In this document: one piece after another, positions 7,199-14,035 of the stretch
Layout of the letters: each line of letters opens with the position of its first letter
How positions within the stretch are numbered: position 1 is the stretch's first letter
Origin: a virus
Length of the DNA: 39,837 nt
Reading direction: 5' to 3' (one strand)
Virus record (IMG/VR): IMGVR_UViG_3300046501_000546
Location: 1 to 39,837 of that record
Translations under genes and position numbers: made by a program
The notes under the pieces: generated by a model
The model's database searches: none
Told to the model about the DNA's origin: nothing
The model's input: the letters and a program-made list of their open reading frames with translations, nothing else

Positions 7199-7738
7199 TC
7201 AGGCTTTGGATGTATCCCAGTCAAACCAATGCGCTGTGGTGCGTTTGAACCATGAGAGTTTGCATAAGTAAGCGGCCGCTTGTTCTTTGGGGTACAAGGA
7301 TCTGATGACGTCATCCCTTGCTAAAAGTTCTAGCGCTGGCAGTGTCGGTGGTTCGTCAGCTTCGATGCGTCGAATGCGGCTATTGAGTTGACGCATCACA
7401 TCATCAGGAATAGGGCGCGCGCATCCCAGCATTTCGGCCTCAATGTCTAGATAGCGTTTTCGCAAGTCATTGTGAAGCCATGCCCTTTGACCTGTTCCTA
7501 CAACCAGGTCGGTTGCGGATGCGAGGGTGACTAGCAATGCTGATGTTGTTACAACAAATGTTGGGGCGTGTGTCAGCAATGATGTGACTGTGGCTGATCC
7601 AGAAATAACACCGACAAAGGCAGTGAATCGTCCCCAGCGCATAAAGAAAGCGGTTCTGCGCATGTGATAACGAATGCAGCGTTGAACATAGAACGCTAGT
7701 TCGTACAATTCTGTAGCTGCTTTATCGGTGTCAGTCAT
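7199..7738 (-). CDS. SLATT-like two-transmembrane protein, candidate immunity/exclusion effector
   Basis: 179 residues from the ATG at 7738. A helical N-terminus (ATELYELAFYVQRCIRYHMRR) precedes two transmembrane helices (about residues 36-54 and 60-80: FTAFVGVISGSATVTSLL and TFVVTTSALLVTLASA), then a long soluble helical tail. That order is characteristic of SLATT domains, membrane effectors associated with nucleotide-signalling and phage defence; the call is by architecture and is not certain. The start follows the stop of the proline-rich ORF by one base, so translation is coupled. A longer frame from 7825 overlaps that ORF and lacks a ribosome site. Located directly behind the repressor in the region normally expressed in lysogens, it is a candidate superinfection-exclusion or abortive-infection protein (inference). 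Confidence 0.6.
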   Translation of the reverse strand: MTDTDKAATELYELAFYVQRCIRYHMRRTAFFMRWGRFTAFVGVISGSATVTSLLTHAPTFVVTTSALLVTLASATDLVVGTGQRAWLHNDLRKRYLDIEAEMLGCARPIPDDVMRQLNSRIRRIEADEPPTLPALELLARDDVIRSLYPKEQAAAYLCKLSWFKRTTAHWFDWDTSKA

Positions 7739-7739
7739 T

Positions 7740-7901
7740 TCAAGGATCTCGGCGAGGTGGAGGCGGCACAGGGCGACTTTCGGAGATCGTATTTGGGCCG
7801 CTACCTTTCTCGCGGCTTTTGCCATCGTTGAAGCTATCCCGGCTCGGTTTTGGATGGGTTGGAGGAGTCGGACGTGGTGGCTGTTTAGGCTTGTCGTTCA
7901 T
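7740..7901 (-). CDS. Proline-rich small protein (53 aa) coupled to the SLATT-like gene
   Basis: The frame starts at 7901 with AAGGAG (7911-7916, reverse strand) nine bases upstream, the best ribosome site in this interval. The protein is basic and proline-rich (KPKQPPRPTPPTHPKPSR near the N-terminus, PVPPPPRRDP at the end), with SFNDGKSREKG in the middle. It is likely unstructured. The stop is one base before the SLATT-like start. It may be a partner, regulator or anchor of that membrane protein, or merely a leader for coupled translation. No family is recognised. Confidence 0.6.
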   Translation of the reverse strand: MNDKPKQPPRPTPPTHPKPSRDSFNDGKSREKGSGPNTISESRPVPPPPRRDP

Positions 7902-7945
7902 CTAGCGTAGCTCCTTTGTGTGTTCGGTAATCCGATTACTTCCCG

Positions 7946-8596
7946 TCATTCAGTCACCTGGCTAGGGGGAACAATCCCGCCGACATAGTGAATTTTTACT
8001 ATGTCGCTTCGCGGAATATTCAACCTGCCATACCCGTCATTAACGGACATGAGGCTTACTTCATCGACGTTTGCGTAGAGCAATTCCTTGATCATGCACT
8101 GCCCGTTGGTGCAGTAGATAACGACGTATTCCCCTGGAACCAATTCATGCTTTGGCTCGCACCAAACCACCCAGCCATTGCGTATAGCTGGAGCTAACGC
8201 ATCCCCTTTGATGCGCAGCGAGTAAACAGCCGGATCTGAAGTGGGTACATCAACCCAGCCAGTTGCTGGTGCCAGCTCATCCCAAAATCCGTCTTGTTTC
8301 AATTGGGCTACTCCTTGAATGGGAGCCCGCCGGAAAGGGTTTATAAGACTTGGTGCCTGATCAATGCCAAGCGCCAAGCCGTCCTGGGCTGAGCGCGCGG
8401 GCATCAACAGTGTTCCGCCAGTAAGGCCGATCTTATCTTCAAGATTCTTTGCGGCCTTATCACCCAATGGCCTATGGCCATTCAGCAATTGGGAAAGGTA
8501 TGACGGATCTAGATTGTACCGGTCGGCAAACTCTTTGGTTTTGAGGTCGCCGATCAGGGCCCTGAGGGCTTCAACGCGGAGCTGGCTGATATTCAT
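7946..8596 (-). CDS. CI-like phage repressor with S24/LexA-type C-terminus lacking the catalytic serine
   Basis: 216 residues. The N-terminal helix-turn-helix spans about residues 19-50 (KTKEFADRYNLDPSYLSQLL). The C-terminal domain is of the S24 peptidase fold. The position of the nucleophile, normally in a GDSM motif, reads GDAL with A133, while the general-base lysine K170 (MIKEL) is kept at the family's usual spacing of 37 residues. No Ala-Gly or Cys-Gly cleavage bond is apparent in the hinge (RRAPIQGVAQL). Self-cleavage is therefore unlikely. Role: repressor of the two operator-bearing promoters. Divergent from the Cro-like gene. Confidence 0.9.
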   Translation of the reverse strand: MNISQLRVEALRALIGDLKTKEFADRYNLDPSYLSQLLNGHRPLGDKAAKNLEDKIGLTGGTLLMPARSAQDGLALGIDQAPSLINPFRRAPIQGVAQLKQDGFWDELAPATGWVDVPTSDPAVYSLRIKGDALAPAIRNGWVVWCEPKHELVPGEYVVIYCTNGQCMIKELLYANVDEVSLMSVNDGYGRLNIPRSDIVKIHYVGGIVPPSQVTE

Positions 8597-8615
8597 TTAG
8601 GCATCTTAGAACCGT

Positions 8616-8672
8616 TTAGCATTTTGTAAATTGCAATCAGCTATTGTTAATGACGTTAGCGGCTGCTATCTT
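8616..8672 (+). promoter_or_regulatory. Rightward early promoter and operators (PR-like), overlapping the repressor promoter
   Basis: Rightward promoter: TTGTTA (8644-8649), 17 bp, TATCTT (8667-8672). A clear palindrome TTAGC-GGCT-GCTAT (8656-8669) overlaps the -10. Degenerate copies lie at 8631-8644 (one good half-site GCTAT) and 8616-8629 (TTAGC with a weak partner), centred 25 and 40 bp upstream. A leftward repressor promoter may use TTAACA (8650-8645) and TACAAA (8628-8623) with 16 bp spacing. The geometry matches the integrase-operon promoter. Confidence 0.65.
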
Positions 8673-8692
8673 TTTGCGAAACGGAGGTGCAC

Positions 8693-8920
8693 ATGAGCTT
8701 GCATGCATACATAAAGACTCTTGACAAAACAGCGTTGGCTGCTCTGGCGTTGCGATGTGATACGACTGCGGGTCAGCTCAAGCAGATCGCATATGGCAAC
8801 CGTCGTGCTAGTGGCGGCTTGGCCGTTTCCATCGAGCGTGAAACGCAGGGGAAGGTCACCTGCGAACAGCTTCGCCCCGAGATTGATTGGGCTTATCTGC
8901 GCGGCTCTCAGGCCGCATAA
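8693..8920 (+). CDS. Cro/YdaS-like helix-turn-helix regulator
   Basis: 75 residues. GGAGG (8683-8687) lies five bases before the ATG at 8693, which decides the start. The sequence (LHAYIKTLDKTALAALALRC, then TTAGQLKQIAYGNRRASGGL) fits the YdaS/Cro-type helix-turn-helix of phage early regulators, and the C-terminal QLRPEIDWAYLRG is a common ending in this group. It is the first gene from the rightward early promoter and is divergent from the repressor, so it probably acts as the Cro counterpart. Confidence 0.85.
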   Translation: MSLHAYIKTLDKTALAALALRCDTTAGQLKQIAYGNRRASGGLAVSIERETQGKVTCEQLRPEIDWAYLRGSQAA

Positions 8921-9059
8921 AGGGTGCCGGGTTGGGGCCTCTCACCAAAGAATCCCCCAGCCCGGCTACGACGATACACAGCACATGCACATCGGTCGTA
9001 GTCGTAGGATAGGTCGTACCTATTCTTATGGCTAGGCCGTAAATGGGGAATTTACGGTT
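8921..9059 (+). other. Leader before the CII-like gene; stem-loop and short repeats
   Basis: No gene is seen. CTACGAC (8966-8972) can pair with GTCGTAG (8995-9001), and GTCGTA recurs at 8995 and nearby, giving a small repetitive stem-loop region between the Cro-like and CII-like genes. It could be a tR1-like termination or antitermination site, but there is no T run, so this is only a suggestion. Confidence 0.25.
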
Positions 9060-9548
9060 ATGAGTAGCTCAAATCAGTTGCCGGCCAATGGGCCGGTTCT
9101 TTCGCTGCGTAAAGCGCTATATCGGGCAGGTCATGATTATCGGGGCGGTGTGACCTCGCTCGCGTTGGACATGGTCATCGACTACGACACCCTCCAGAAG
9201 AAACTCAAGCACGACGAAGAACGCCGCTGGCTGGATCCTGATGAGCTTGAAGAGATCATTCGACTGACCGCCAACCCACTGCTGCTTGATGCCTTAATGC
9301 GTCCTGCTGGGATGGTCTGGTACAAGCCCGAACCGGCGGCACCTACCAAACAGGCGCTACTCGCAGTGAGTCGTCTGCTGCATGAAACAGGTGTTTTCGT
9401 TTCGAGCATGCATGAGGGGGCGGCTGACAACATCTGGGAGCCACATGAAGTAGCGTTGCTGGAAAAGCACGGCGCTGATGTGATTCGTAAGGTGTTGGGC
9501 ATCATGGCCGGTGCTCGGCAAGCGATGGAGGATCGCCTGAATGGATGA
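9060..9548 (+). CDS. Phage regulatory protein CII family
   Basis: 162 residues, starting at the ATG at 9060 after a GGGG-containing leader. The N-terminal half has an HTH region (YRGGVTSLALDMVIDYDTLQKKL) followed by DELEEIIRLTANPLLLDALMRPAGMVW, the pattern of the CII-type regulators (P2/186-like phage family) that govern early lysogeny decisions. The C-terminal part is helical (HEVALLEKHGADVIRKVLGIM). It overlaps the zinc-finger gene by 8 bp. Confidence 0.8.
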   Translation: MSSSNQLPANGPVLSLRKALYRAGHDYRGGVTSLALDMVIDYDTLQKKLKHDEERRWLDPDELEEIIRLTANPLLLDALMRPAGMVWYKPEPAAPTKQALLAVSRLLHETGVFVSSMHEGAADNIWEPHEVALLEKHGADVIRKVLGIMAGARQAMEDRLNG

Positions 9549-9744
9549 TATCGATCGCGCCAACGACCAGGCGCAATACCTGCTCGACGTAGCCATCCAT
9601 CTCAACCGCCGCGCTCCGACCAATCGCGTTAGCGCGCAGTTCTGTGAGGACTGCGACGAACCTATCCCGTTGCTTCGACAGCAGACGATCGAGGGTTGCG
9701 AAACCTGCGTCAGTTGCCAGGGGTTGCGGGAGCGGCGCAGATGA
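9541..9744 (+). CDS. TraR/DksA-type C4 zinc-finger protein
   Basis: 67 residues. Four cysteines, C35/C38 and C56/C59, with 17 residues between the pairs, form the DksA/TraR zinc finger; an N-terminal short helix precedes it. Phage TraR-like proteins bind RNA polymerase in the secondary channel and alter host promoter activity; that role is inferred from the family. It overlaps the genes on both sides (8 bp and ATGA). Confidence 0.9.
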   Translation: MDDIDRANDQAQYLLDVAIHLNRRAPTNRVSAQFCEDCDEPIPLLRQQTIEGCETCVSCQGLRERRR

Positions 9745-12437
9745 GTGATCACGACAATGGATTGCCAACTTCTGATTGGGCCCAGTTCTACATAGACACG
9801 TTTGGCTGGGCGTTGGTCCCTATTGAACCAGGTGAGAAAGGTCCGAAGGGGAAGGGCTGGAACAAGCCGGGCGGGTACATCACCGACCCGGTAGCCGCTG
9901 AAGCATTCTGGAAAAGAAATCCTAACCACAACCTGGGCGTCGTGCTTGGGCCGAGTCGCGTCTGTTCGTTGGACGTGGATGACGTGCAGTGGACACGTCA
10001 CGTGTTGTACGAGCTGCTGGGCCTCGATCTGGATGCGATGGCCGTGGTGTATCCGACCATTGTCGGTAACCCTCTGCGGTTCCGCGTGCTGTTTAAGTTG
10101 CCGGACGGTATTGATCTGACTCGGCATTCGCTTTCGTGGCCGAATCAAAATGACCCGGACGGTTCGATTTTCAAGGCGCTGGGCGCTAAGGCCAAGGCGG
10201 CGAAAGAGCAGGGCGATGCTGCTGGTGAAGCAGCGGCACTGGCGGAAGCCGAGGACTACAAGCGATTCACGGTGTTCGAACTGCGCGCCGGCCTGGTGCA
10301 GGACGTGTTCCCGCCGTCGATCCATCCCGGCACCGGCAAACCGTATATCTGGCGCACGCCGCCAAACGCTACGGATGGTTTGCCCACGCTGACCACTGAG
10401 TTGTTGGCCATCTGGGAAAACTGGGACATCTTCAAGCGCGATGCTGAACGGGCCTGCCCGTGGGCGCCCAAGCCGAAAAAGTCGGTGGCCAAGGTCATCA
10501 AGCGGGCACCGCCGGCGGCGGGTAAACCCTCGGTTATCGATGAGTTCAATCGCAGCCACGACGTTGAAGAACTGCTGCGATCGCATGATTACATCAAGCG
10601 CGGCAGTAAGTGGCTATATCCACACAGCAGCACGGGGCTGCCGGGTGTGACGATCAGTGACGGCAAGGTGTATTCGCACCATGGCGCCGATCCGCTCGCG
10701 AACGGCCATCAGAATGATGCGTTCGAGGTGTTCTGTTTGCTGCAGCATGGCGGCGACCAAGCGCGGGCGGTTAAGGATGCTGCGCGCTTGCTGGGTATGC
10801 AGCATTCGTCGCGACCGGATCCGCGTGATCTTCCCCCAGCCCCATCTGGTGAATCGAGCGAGCCGAGCTGTGAGCCGGACGGCAACAGTGAGGCCGCTCC
10901 GGCTTCTGACGGGGGCGCGGGGGAGGTGCTGACGCTTGACCATATCCTTCGGCGGTTTGCGTTAGTGGAAGGAACCACTCATGTGTGGGACTTCGACCAG
11001 TCGCGGGTCATGAAAAAGTCCGCGTTTGAAGCGCGGGTCGGTAAGCCATTGGCAAAACAGTGGCTGGAAGACACCGAGCGCCGAAAGCTGATTTCGGACG
11101 ACCACGTGCGCGACATCGAGCAGTCGCGGCGGATGGCAGGCAAGAAGGGCGGGGCGTTCGGTATGCCGCCGACCGAGCGTTACGTATACATCGATGGCAC
11201 GAAGGACGTTTGGGATCGTGAGAAGAAACGCCGCGTTGCCGAAGGCGCCGTGAAAATGGCCCTGGGTGACACGTACCCGTTGTGGTTGAACAGCAGCGAG
11301 CGGCGGGTGGTAGATGTCGACCACATTGTCTTTGACCCGACGATGACCAAGGACCCGAGCGTCTACATCAATACGTTTGATGGCTTGCCGCTTGAGCCAG
11401 TCAGGGACGATGACGCCTGCGCGAACCTGCGCTGGTTGATTTCGTTCCTGTGCAACCACGATGAGGATGCGGCGAGGTGGTTAACCCGGTGGATGGCGTA
11501 CCCGCTTCAGCACCTGGGCGCGAAGATGGACACGGCGGTTTTGATGCATTCCATCATGGAGGGCTCGGGCAAAAGCCTGTTGTTCGCCGATGCACTGGGG
11601 ATGCTCTACGGCCAGTACGCCGCGACAGTCGGGCAGACGCAGTTGGAAAGCAACTTCAATGCCTGGCAAAGCCGCAAGCTGTGGTCGGTGTTTGAAGAAG
11701 TTGTTAGCCGCGATCAGCGATACAACCAGGTGGGCAAGATCAAGCACTTGATCACCGGCAAAACGGTGCGCATGGAATCCAAATTCATCAATGGCTGGGA
11801 GGAAGCCAACCACATGAATGCGGTGTTCCTGAGCAACGAGATCATGCCGTGGCCGATCAGTGAAAGTGATCGGCGGATGCTGGTGATGTGGCCCGAGCAG
11901 ACCCTACCCGAAGATCGCCAGAAGGCTATCGGCCAAGAGCTGAAAAGCGGCGGGGTGGCGGCACTATATGGCTGGCTACTGTCGATTGATCTGGGCGACT
12001 TCGACGAGCGCACCCGGCCGCCGAGTACGGACGCGCGTGAACGCTTGGTGGCGTTGAGTCGGGCCGGTTGGCAAACATTTCTCAATCTTTGGAAGTACGG
12101 CGAGCTGGGGCGCGATTTGTGGGGCGTGTGCCTCTCGACCGACCTCTACTCGCTGTTCCTTGAGTGGTGCCACCGCAACAAAGAGCATGTGATGAGTCAG
12201 ACGAAGTTTTCGCTGTTCATTGGCTCGGAGGTGGATAAAACCCGGTCCATTCCCTGGACTGAAGGCAGTAACCGGCGCTTTGGTGCGTTCTTCTTTCCCA
12301 ATGATCCCGGCGCTTCCCAGCCCCCATCACTGAAGGCGGCAGACCTGGGCAAGACAGTTAACGACTGGCGTGCCCAGGCGAAGCTGGCAGGGTGGAACGT
12401 GGACAACTGGGAACATGTGAAGGCGGCTGCGGCATGA
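9741..12437 (+). CDS. Bifunctional primase-polymerase / DUF5906 helicase replication protein
   Basis: 898 residues from the ATG that overlaps the previous stop (ATGA); a longer frame from 9696 is rejected. N-terminus: prim-pol domain with YIDTFGWALVPIEPGEKGPKG, then NLGVVLGPSRVCSLDVDDVQW, which holds the acidic metal-binding residues. A central linker rich in Pro/Ser/Glu (around residues 370-400) leads to the C-terminal D5-like helicase/DUF5906 domain with Walker A GSGKS at 608-612 and downstream W-rich helicase motifs. Such fused proteins prime and unwind DNA at the phage origin. An array of short repeats directly follows the gene. Confidence 0.9.
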   Translation: MSDHDNGLPTSDWAQFYIDTFGWALVPIEPGEKGPKGKGWNKPGGYITDPVAAEAFWKRNPNHNLGVVLGPSRVCSLDVDDVQWTRHVLYELLGLDLDAMAVVYPTIVGNPLRFRVLFKLPDGIDLTRHSLSWPNQNDPDGSIFKALGAKAKAAKEQGDAAGEAAALAEAEDYKRFTVFELRAGLVQDVFPPSIHPGTGKPYIWRTPPNATDGLPTLTTELLAIWENWDIFKRDAERACPWAPKPKKSVAKVIKRAPPAAGKPSVIDEFNRSHDVEELLRSHDYIKRGSKWLYPHSSTGLPGVTISDGKVYSHHGADPLANGHQNDAFEVFCLLQHGGDQARAVKDAARLLGMQHSSRPDPRDLPPAPSGESSEPSCEPDGNSEAAPASDGGAGEVLTLDHILRRFALVEGTTHVWDFDQSRVMKKSAFEARVGKPLAKQWLEDTERRKLISDDHVRDIEQSRRMAGKKGGAFGMPPTERYVYIDGTKDVWDREKKRRVAEGAVKMALGDTYPLWLNSSERRVVDVDHIVFDPTMTKDPSVYINTFDGLPLEPVRDDDACANLRWLISFLCNHDEDAARWLTRWMAYPLQHLGAKMDTAVLMHSIMEGSGKSLLFADALGMLYGQYAATVGQTQLESNFNAWQSRKLWSVFEEVVSRDQRYNQVGKIKHLITGKTVRMESKFINGWEEANHMNAVFLSNEIMPWPISESDRRMLVMWPEQTLPEDRQKAIGQELKSGGVAALYGWLLSIDLGDFDERTRPPSTDARERLVALSRAGWQTFLNLWKYGELGRDLWGVCLSTDLYSLFLEWCHRNKEHVMSQTKFSLFIGSEVDKTRSIPWTEGSNRRFGAFFFPNDPGASQPPSLKAADLGKTVNDWRAQAKLAGWNVDNWEHVKAAAA

Positions 12438-12769
12438 GTGCGCTTAGAAGTGTGTTGGGTGTGTCGGGTGTGTGTTGGGTTGGTTTTCGATACCCCACAC
12501 AGATTTTGGCTTTGAATTTCGCTGGTTTGCGGGCGTTGTGTCGGGTGTGTTGGGTTTGGCTTCGTGCGCGCGCATGCGTAACGTTATTTCGATGGCTAAT
12601 AACGGAAAGAATTTTTTCTTATGCGAGGACAGATAAACCCAACAAACCCAACACACTAAACACAATGTTGTTGAGGATATTGATTTTAAAGGGATTTGTT
12701 TGTGTTGGGTTTGTGTTGAGTAGTGGTTTTTTTGTGTCGGGTTCGGTTTTTCGGGAGGTCGGGCGATGA
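12434..12769 (+). CDS. Questionable 111-aa ORF lying over the repeat array
   Basis: An open frame from an ATGA overlap with the primase stop to an ATGA overlap with the next start. Those junctions look like real operon joints. The protein, however, has odd composition (repeated VLGV, VCWV and RVCWVW runs) that comes directly from the GTGTTGGGT-type DNA repeats. No domain is recognisable. I lean toward a non-coding repeat region that happens to stay open. Confidence 0.25.
   Translation: MSALRSVLGVSGVCWVGFRYPTQILALNFAGLRALCRVCWVWLRARACVTLFRWLITERIFSYARTDKPNKPNTLNTMLLRILILKGFVCVGFVLSSGFFVSGSVFREVGR
12451..12742. repeat. Array of TGTGTYGGGT repeats, candidate replication origin
   Basis: Exact copies of TGTGTTGGGT or TGTGTCGGGT start at 12451, 12460, 12471, 12537, 12546, 12701 and 12733 on the plus strand. 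An inverted exact copy lies at 12646-12655, with a partial one just before it, and a one-mismatch copy starts at 12712. The copies enclose an AT-rich stretch (12590-12700). Repeats grouped around an AT-rich segment directly after the replication gene resemble iterons of an origin (inference). Confidence 0.6.
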
Positions 12770-13248
12770 TCGAGGCAATGGAAGTGCTGCTGAAGCACTG
12801 GGGCGAGCAACTTCGGCGTAATGGTGAGATGGGCGGCATGGGCAGCCCGATGGCAACGATCATGGAGTGGGGCGGTTGTGCGCCGCGCGGTACGCCTGGG
12901 TCACGGATCATCCTCGGCGGCGGGGCTGGGCCTGATGAAATTGCACAAGTGGTTGGCGCTGCGTTGTCGGATCTGGCTCGGCAGGATGAGCGGGGAGAGC
13001 GGCTGTATCGGTTGGCCGTGTTGCGGTATAGCGATGATCCGGCGCCGACTTGGCTGATGCAGTTACATCTGCTGGATTCGTTGTCCAGCGCCAAGCAGAC
13101 CTACTACGACCTGGTACACCGGCTGCATGAGCGGTTGCTGATGGTGCTGACCGAACGGGCCGAGGCGCGAAAGTGGCTTGCCACTGGTCGGGGCGGTTTG
13201 CCTCAAAGTCTCCTCAAAGTTGCGTCAAAGTCGCGTCAAGTTGGATAA
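12766..13248 (+). CDS. Phage protein, candidate late-gene regulator
   Basis: 160 residues, with GGGAGG seven bases before the ATG. It opens MIEAMEVLLKHWGEQLRRNG and has a conserved-looking MEWGGCAPRGTPGSR segment. The C-terminal half (LHLLDSLSSAKQTYYDLVHRLHERL) resembles the DNA-binding end of phage Q/ArpU-like late regulators. The position, last early gene before the lysis and head genes, supports a late-transcription role, but the family is not firmly recognised. Its 3' end contains four 11-bp-spaced TCAAAGT-type repeats. Confidence 0.5.
   Translation: MIEAMEVLLKHWGEQLRRNGEMGGMGSPMATIMEWGGCAPRGTPGSRIILGGGAGPDEIAQVVGAALSDLARQDERGERLYRLAVLRYSDDPAPTWLMQLHLLDSLSSAKQTYYDLVHRLHERLLMVLTERAEARKWLATGRGGLPQSLLKVASKSRQVG
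13203..13244. repeat. Four tandem repeats with 11-bp period
   Basis: TCAAAGT begins at 13203, 13214 and 13225, and a final TCAAGT at 13236, each exactly 11 bp apart. They occupy the last codons of the candidate late regulator and lie just before the leader region of the late genes. An 11-bp period places each copy on the same face of the DNA helix, suggesting a protein-binding site (inference). Confidence 0.55.
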
Positions 13249-13352
13249 CCTAAAATGCCCCCTTTTCGGTTCCGTACTCAGGGGGTAAAAAGTCCCCACG
13301 ATATGAAATTTGCGCCTCGGCGCGGACCTCGCACGTGCTGTGCAGCTTCACC

Positions 13353-13410
13353 CGGCCTTCCCTGAGCCGGTCACCTAACCCCGCTTCGGCGGGGTTTTTA
13401 TTTTCGGCCC
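13353..13410 (+). repeat. 58-bp direct repeat, copy 1 (with terminator)
   Basis: From CGGCC to CGGCCC; 55 of 58 positions are identical to copy 2 at 14036-14093. The two copies bracket the 163-aa cargo gene. The sequence includes a full Rho-independent terminator. Confidence 0.85.
13377..13403 (+). terminator. Terminator inside 58-bp repeat copy 1
   Basis: AACCCCGC-TTCG-GCGGGG followed by TTTTTATTTT: a strong tetraloop terminator, upstream of the cargo gene. Confidence 0.85.
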
Positions 13411-13497
13411 GTTGGTAGCTTGAAAAATCGTAAGATTGTCCCAATACCTCCAGAGCCGCTTGTGCATGGGCTCAACGCAAAGGAGTGAGGATTGGGT

Positions 13498-13989
13498 ATG
13501 ACTGATGATGTGGGTGCGAAGCTTGATGTGATTTTCAATGCTCGAGCTGAAAGAGAAGCTGAGGCTGGTCGCGTCAAGCGAGAGGCCCAACTGAAGCGAG
13601 AGTCCAGCCTTCAGGAGTTTTTGGCGCTGAAGGATACTGTAATCCGTCCCACTCTGGAGGCCTTGGCGCAACGCTTGAGCGACCGAGGTCAGAAGAGCGA
13701 GATAGTCGAAATTACAGATGGTGAGATGATTCACGGCAAAGTGCGGGATGCAGCAATCAGTTTACGGTTTTTACTCGATACAGTGGCGAGTTCTCTAAGT
13801 AGTAATGACTATCCTCACTTGACGTTGTCGGCCGATAAGGTTGGTCGGCGAGTGGCATTCCACTTCAGTACGATATCGCCCGGTAAAGGCGGAACCTCCT
13901 CCACTAATGGGCTTGTTGATTACGATGCTGTAACAGCAGAAATAATCAATGAGAAAGCCCTTAAGCTGATCGCTGTCGTTTACTCATAG
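13498..13989 (+). CDS. Unknown protein (163 aa), repeat-flanked cargo gene
   Basis: ATG at 13498 with GAGG seven bases upstream. The N-terminus is a charged helical region (VIFNARAEREAEAGRVKREAQ) that may form a coiled coil; the remainder looks alpha/beta with no membrane segment. No family is recognised. It sits alone between two terminator-bearing 58-bp repeats, with codon use less GC-rich than the late genes. That is how morons (lysogen-expressed cargo) are usually arranged. Function unknown. Confidence 0.75.
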   Translation: MTDDVGAKLDVIFNARAEREAEAGRVKREAQLKRESSLQEFLALKDTVIRPTLEALAQRLSDRGQKSEIVEITDGEMIHGKVRDAAISLRFLLDTVASSLSSNDYPHLTLSADKVGRRVAFHFSTISPGKGGTSSTNGLVDYDAVTAEIINEKALKLIAVVYS

Positions 13990-14035
13990 TGTTTTGAGCT
14001 TTTCGACGCTCATTGACGTGCTGTTTTTATTTCCT

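Larger units (their letters stand above)
13249..13497 (+). other. Leader region before the cargo gene; terminator only
   Basis: No gene is seen. It holds a GGGGG/CCCC-containing segment (13278-13302), the first 58-bp repeat with its terminator (13353-13410), and the ribosome site of the next gene (GAGTGAGG). A late promoter or antiterminated leader RNA is plausible here. Confidence 0.35.

Noticed and set aside
7739-7825. Longer N-terminus for the SLATT-like protein (extra 29 residues)
   Set aside because: It lacks a ribosome site and overlaps the proline-rich frame, which has a strong one and ends one base before the inner ATG.
8921-9059. Small ORFs or riboswitch after the Cro-like gene
   Set aside because: No frame has a ribosome site, and the short stem-loop has no recognisable aptamer features.
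9357-10586. 409-aa reverse-strand ORF across the CII-like, zinc-finger and primase genes
   Set aside because: It is antisense to three well-supported genes with domain matches. Its Arg/Pro/His-rich composition is that of a complement of GC-rich coding DNA.
12451-12742. CRISPR array
   Set aside because: The repeats are about 10 bp, irregularly spaced and partly inverted; there are no uniform spacers and no cas genes.
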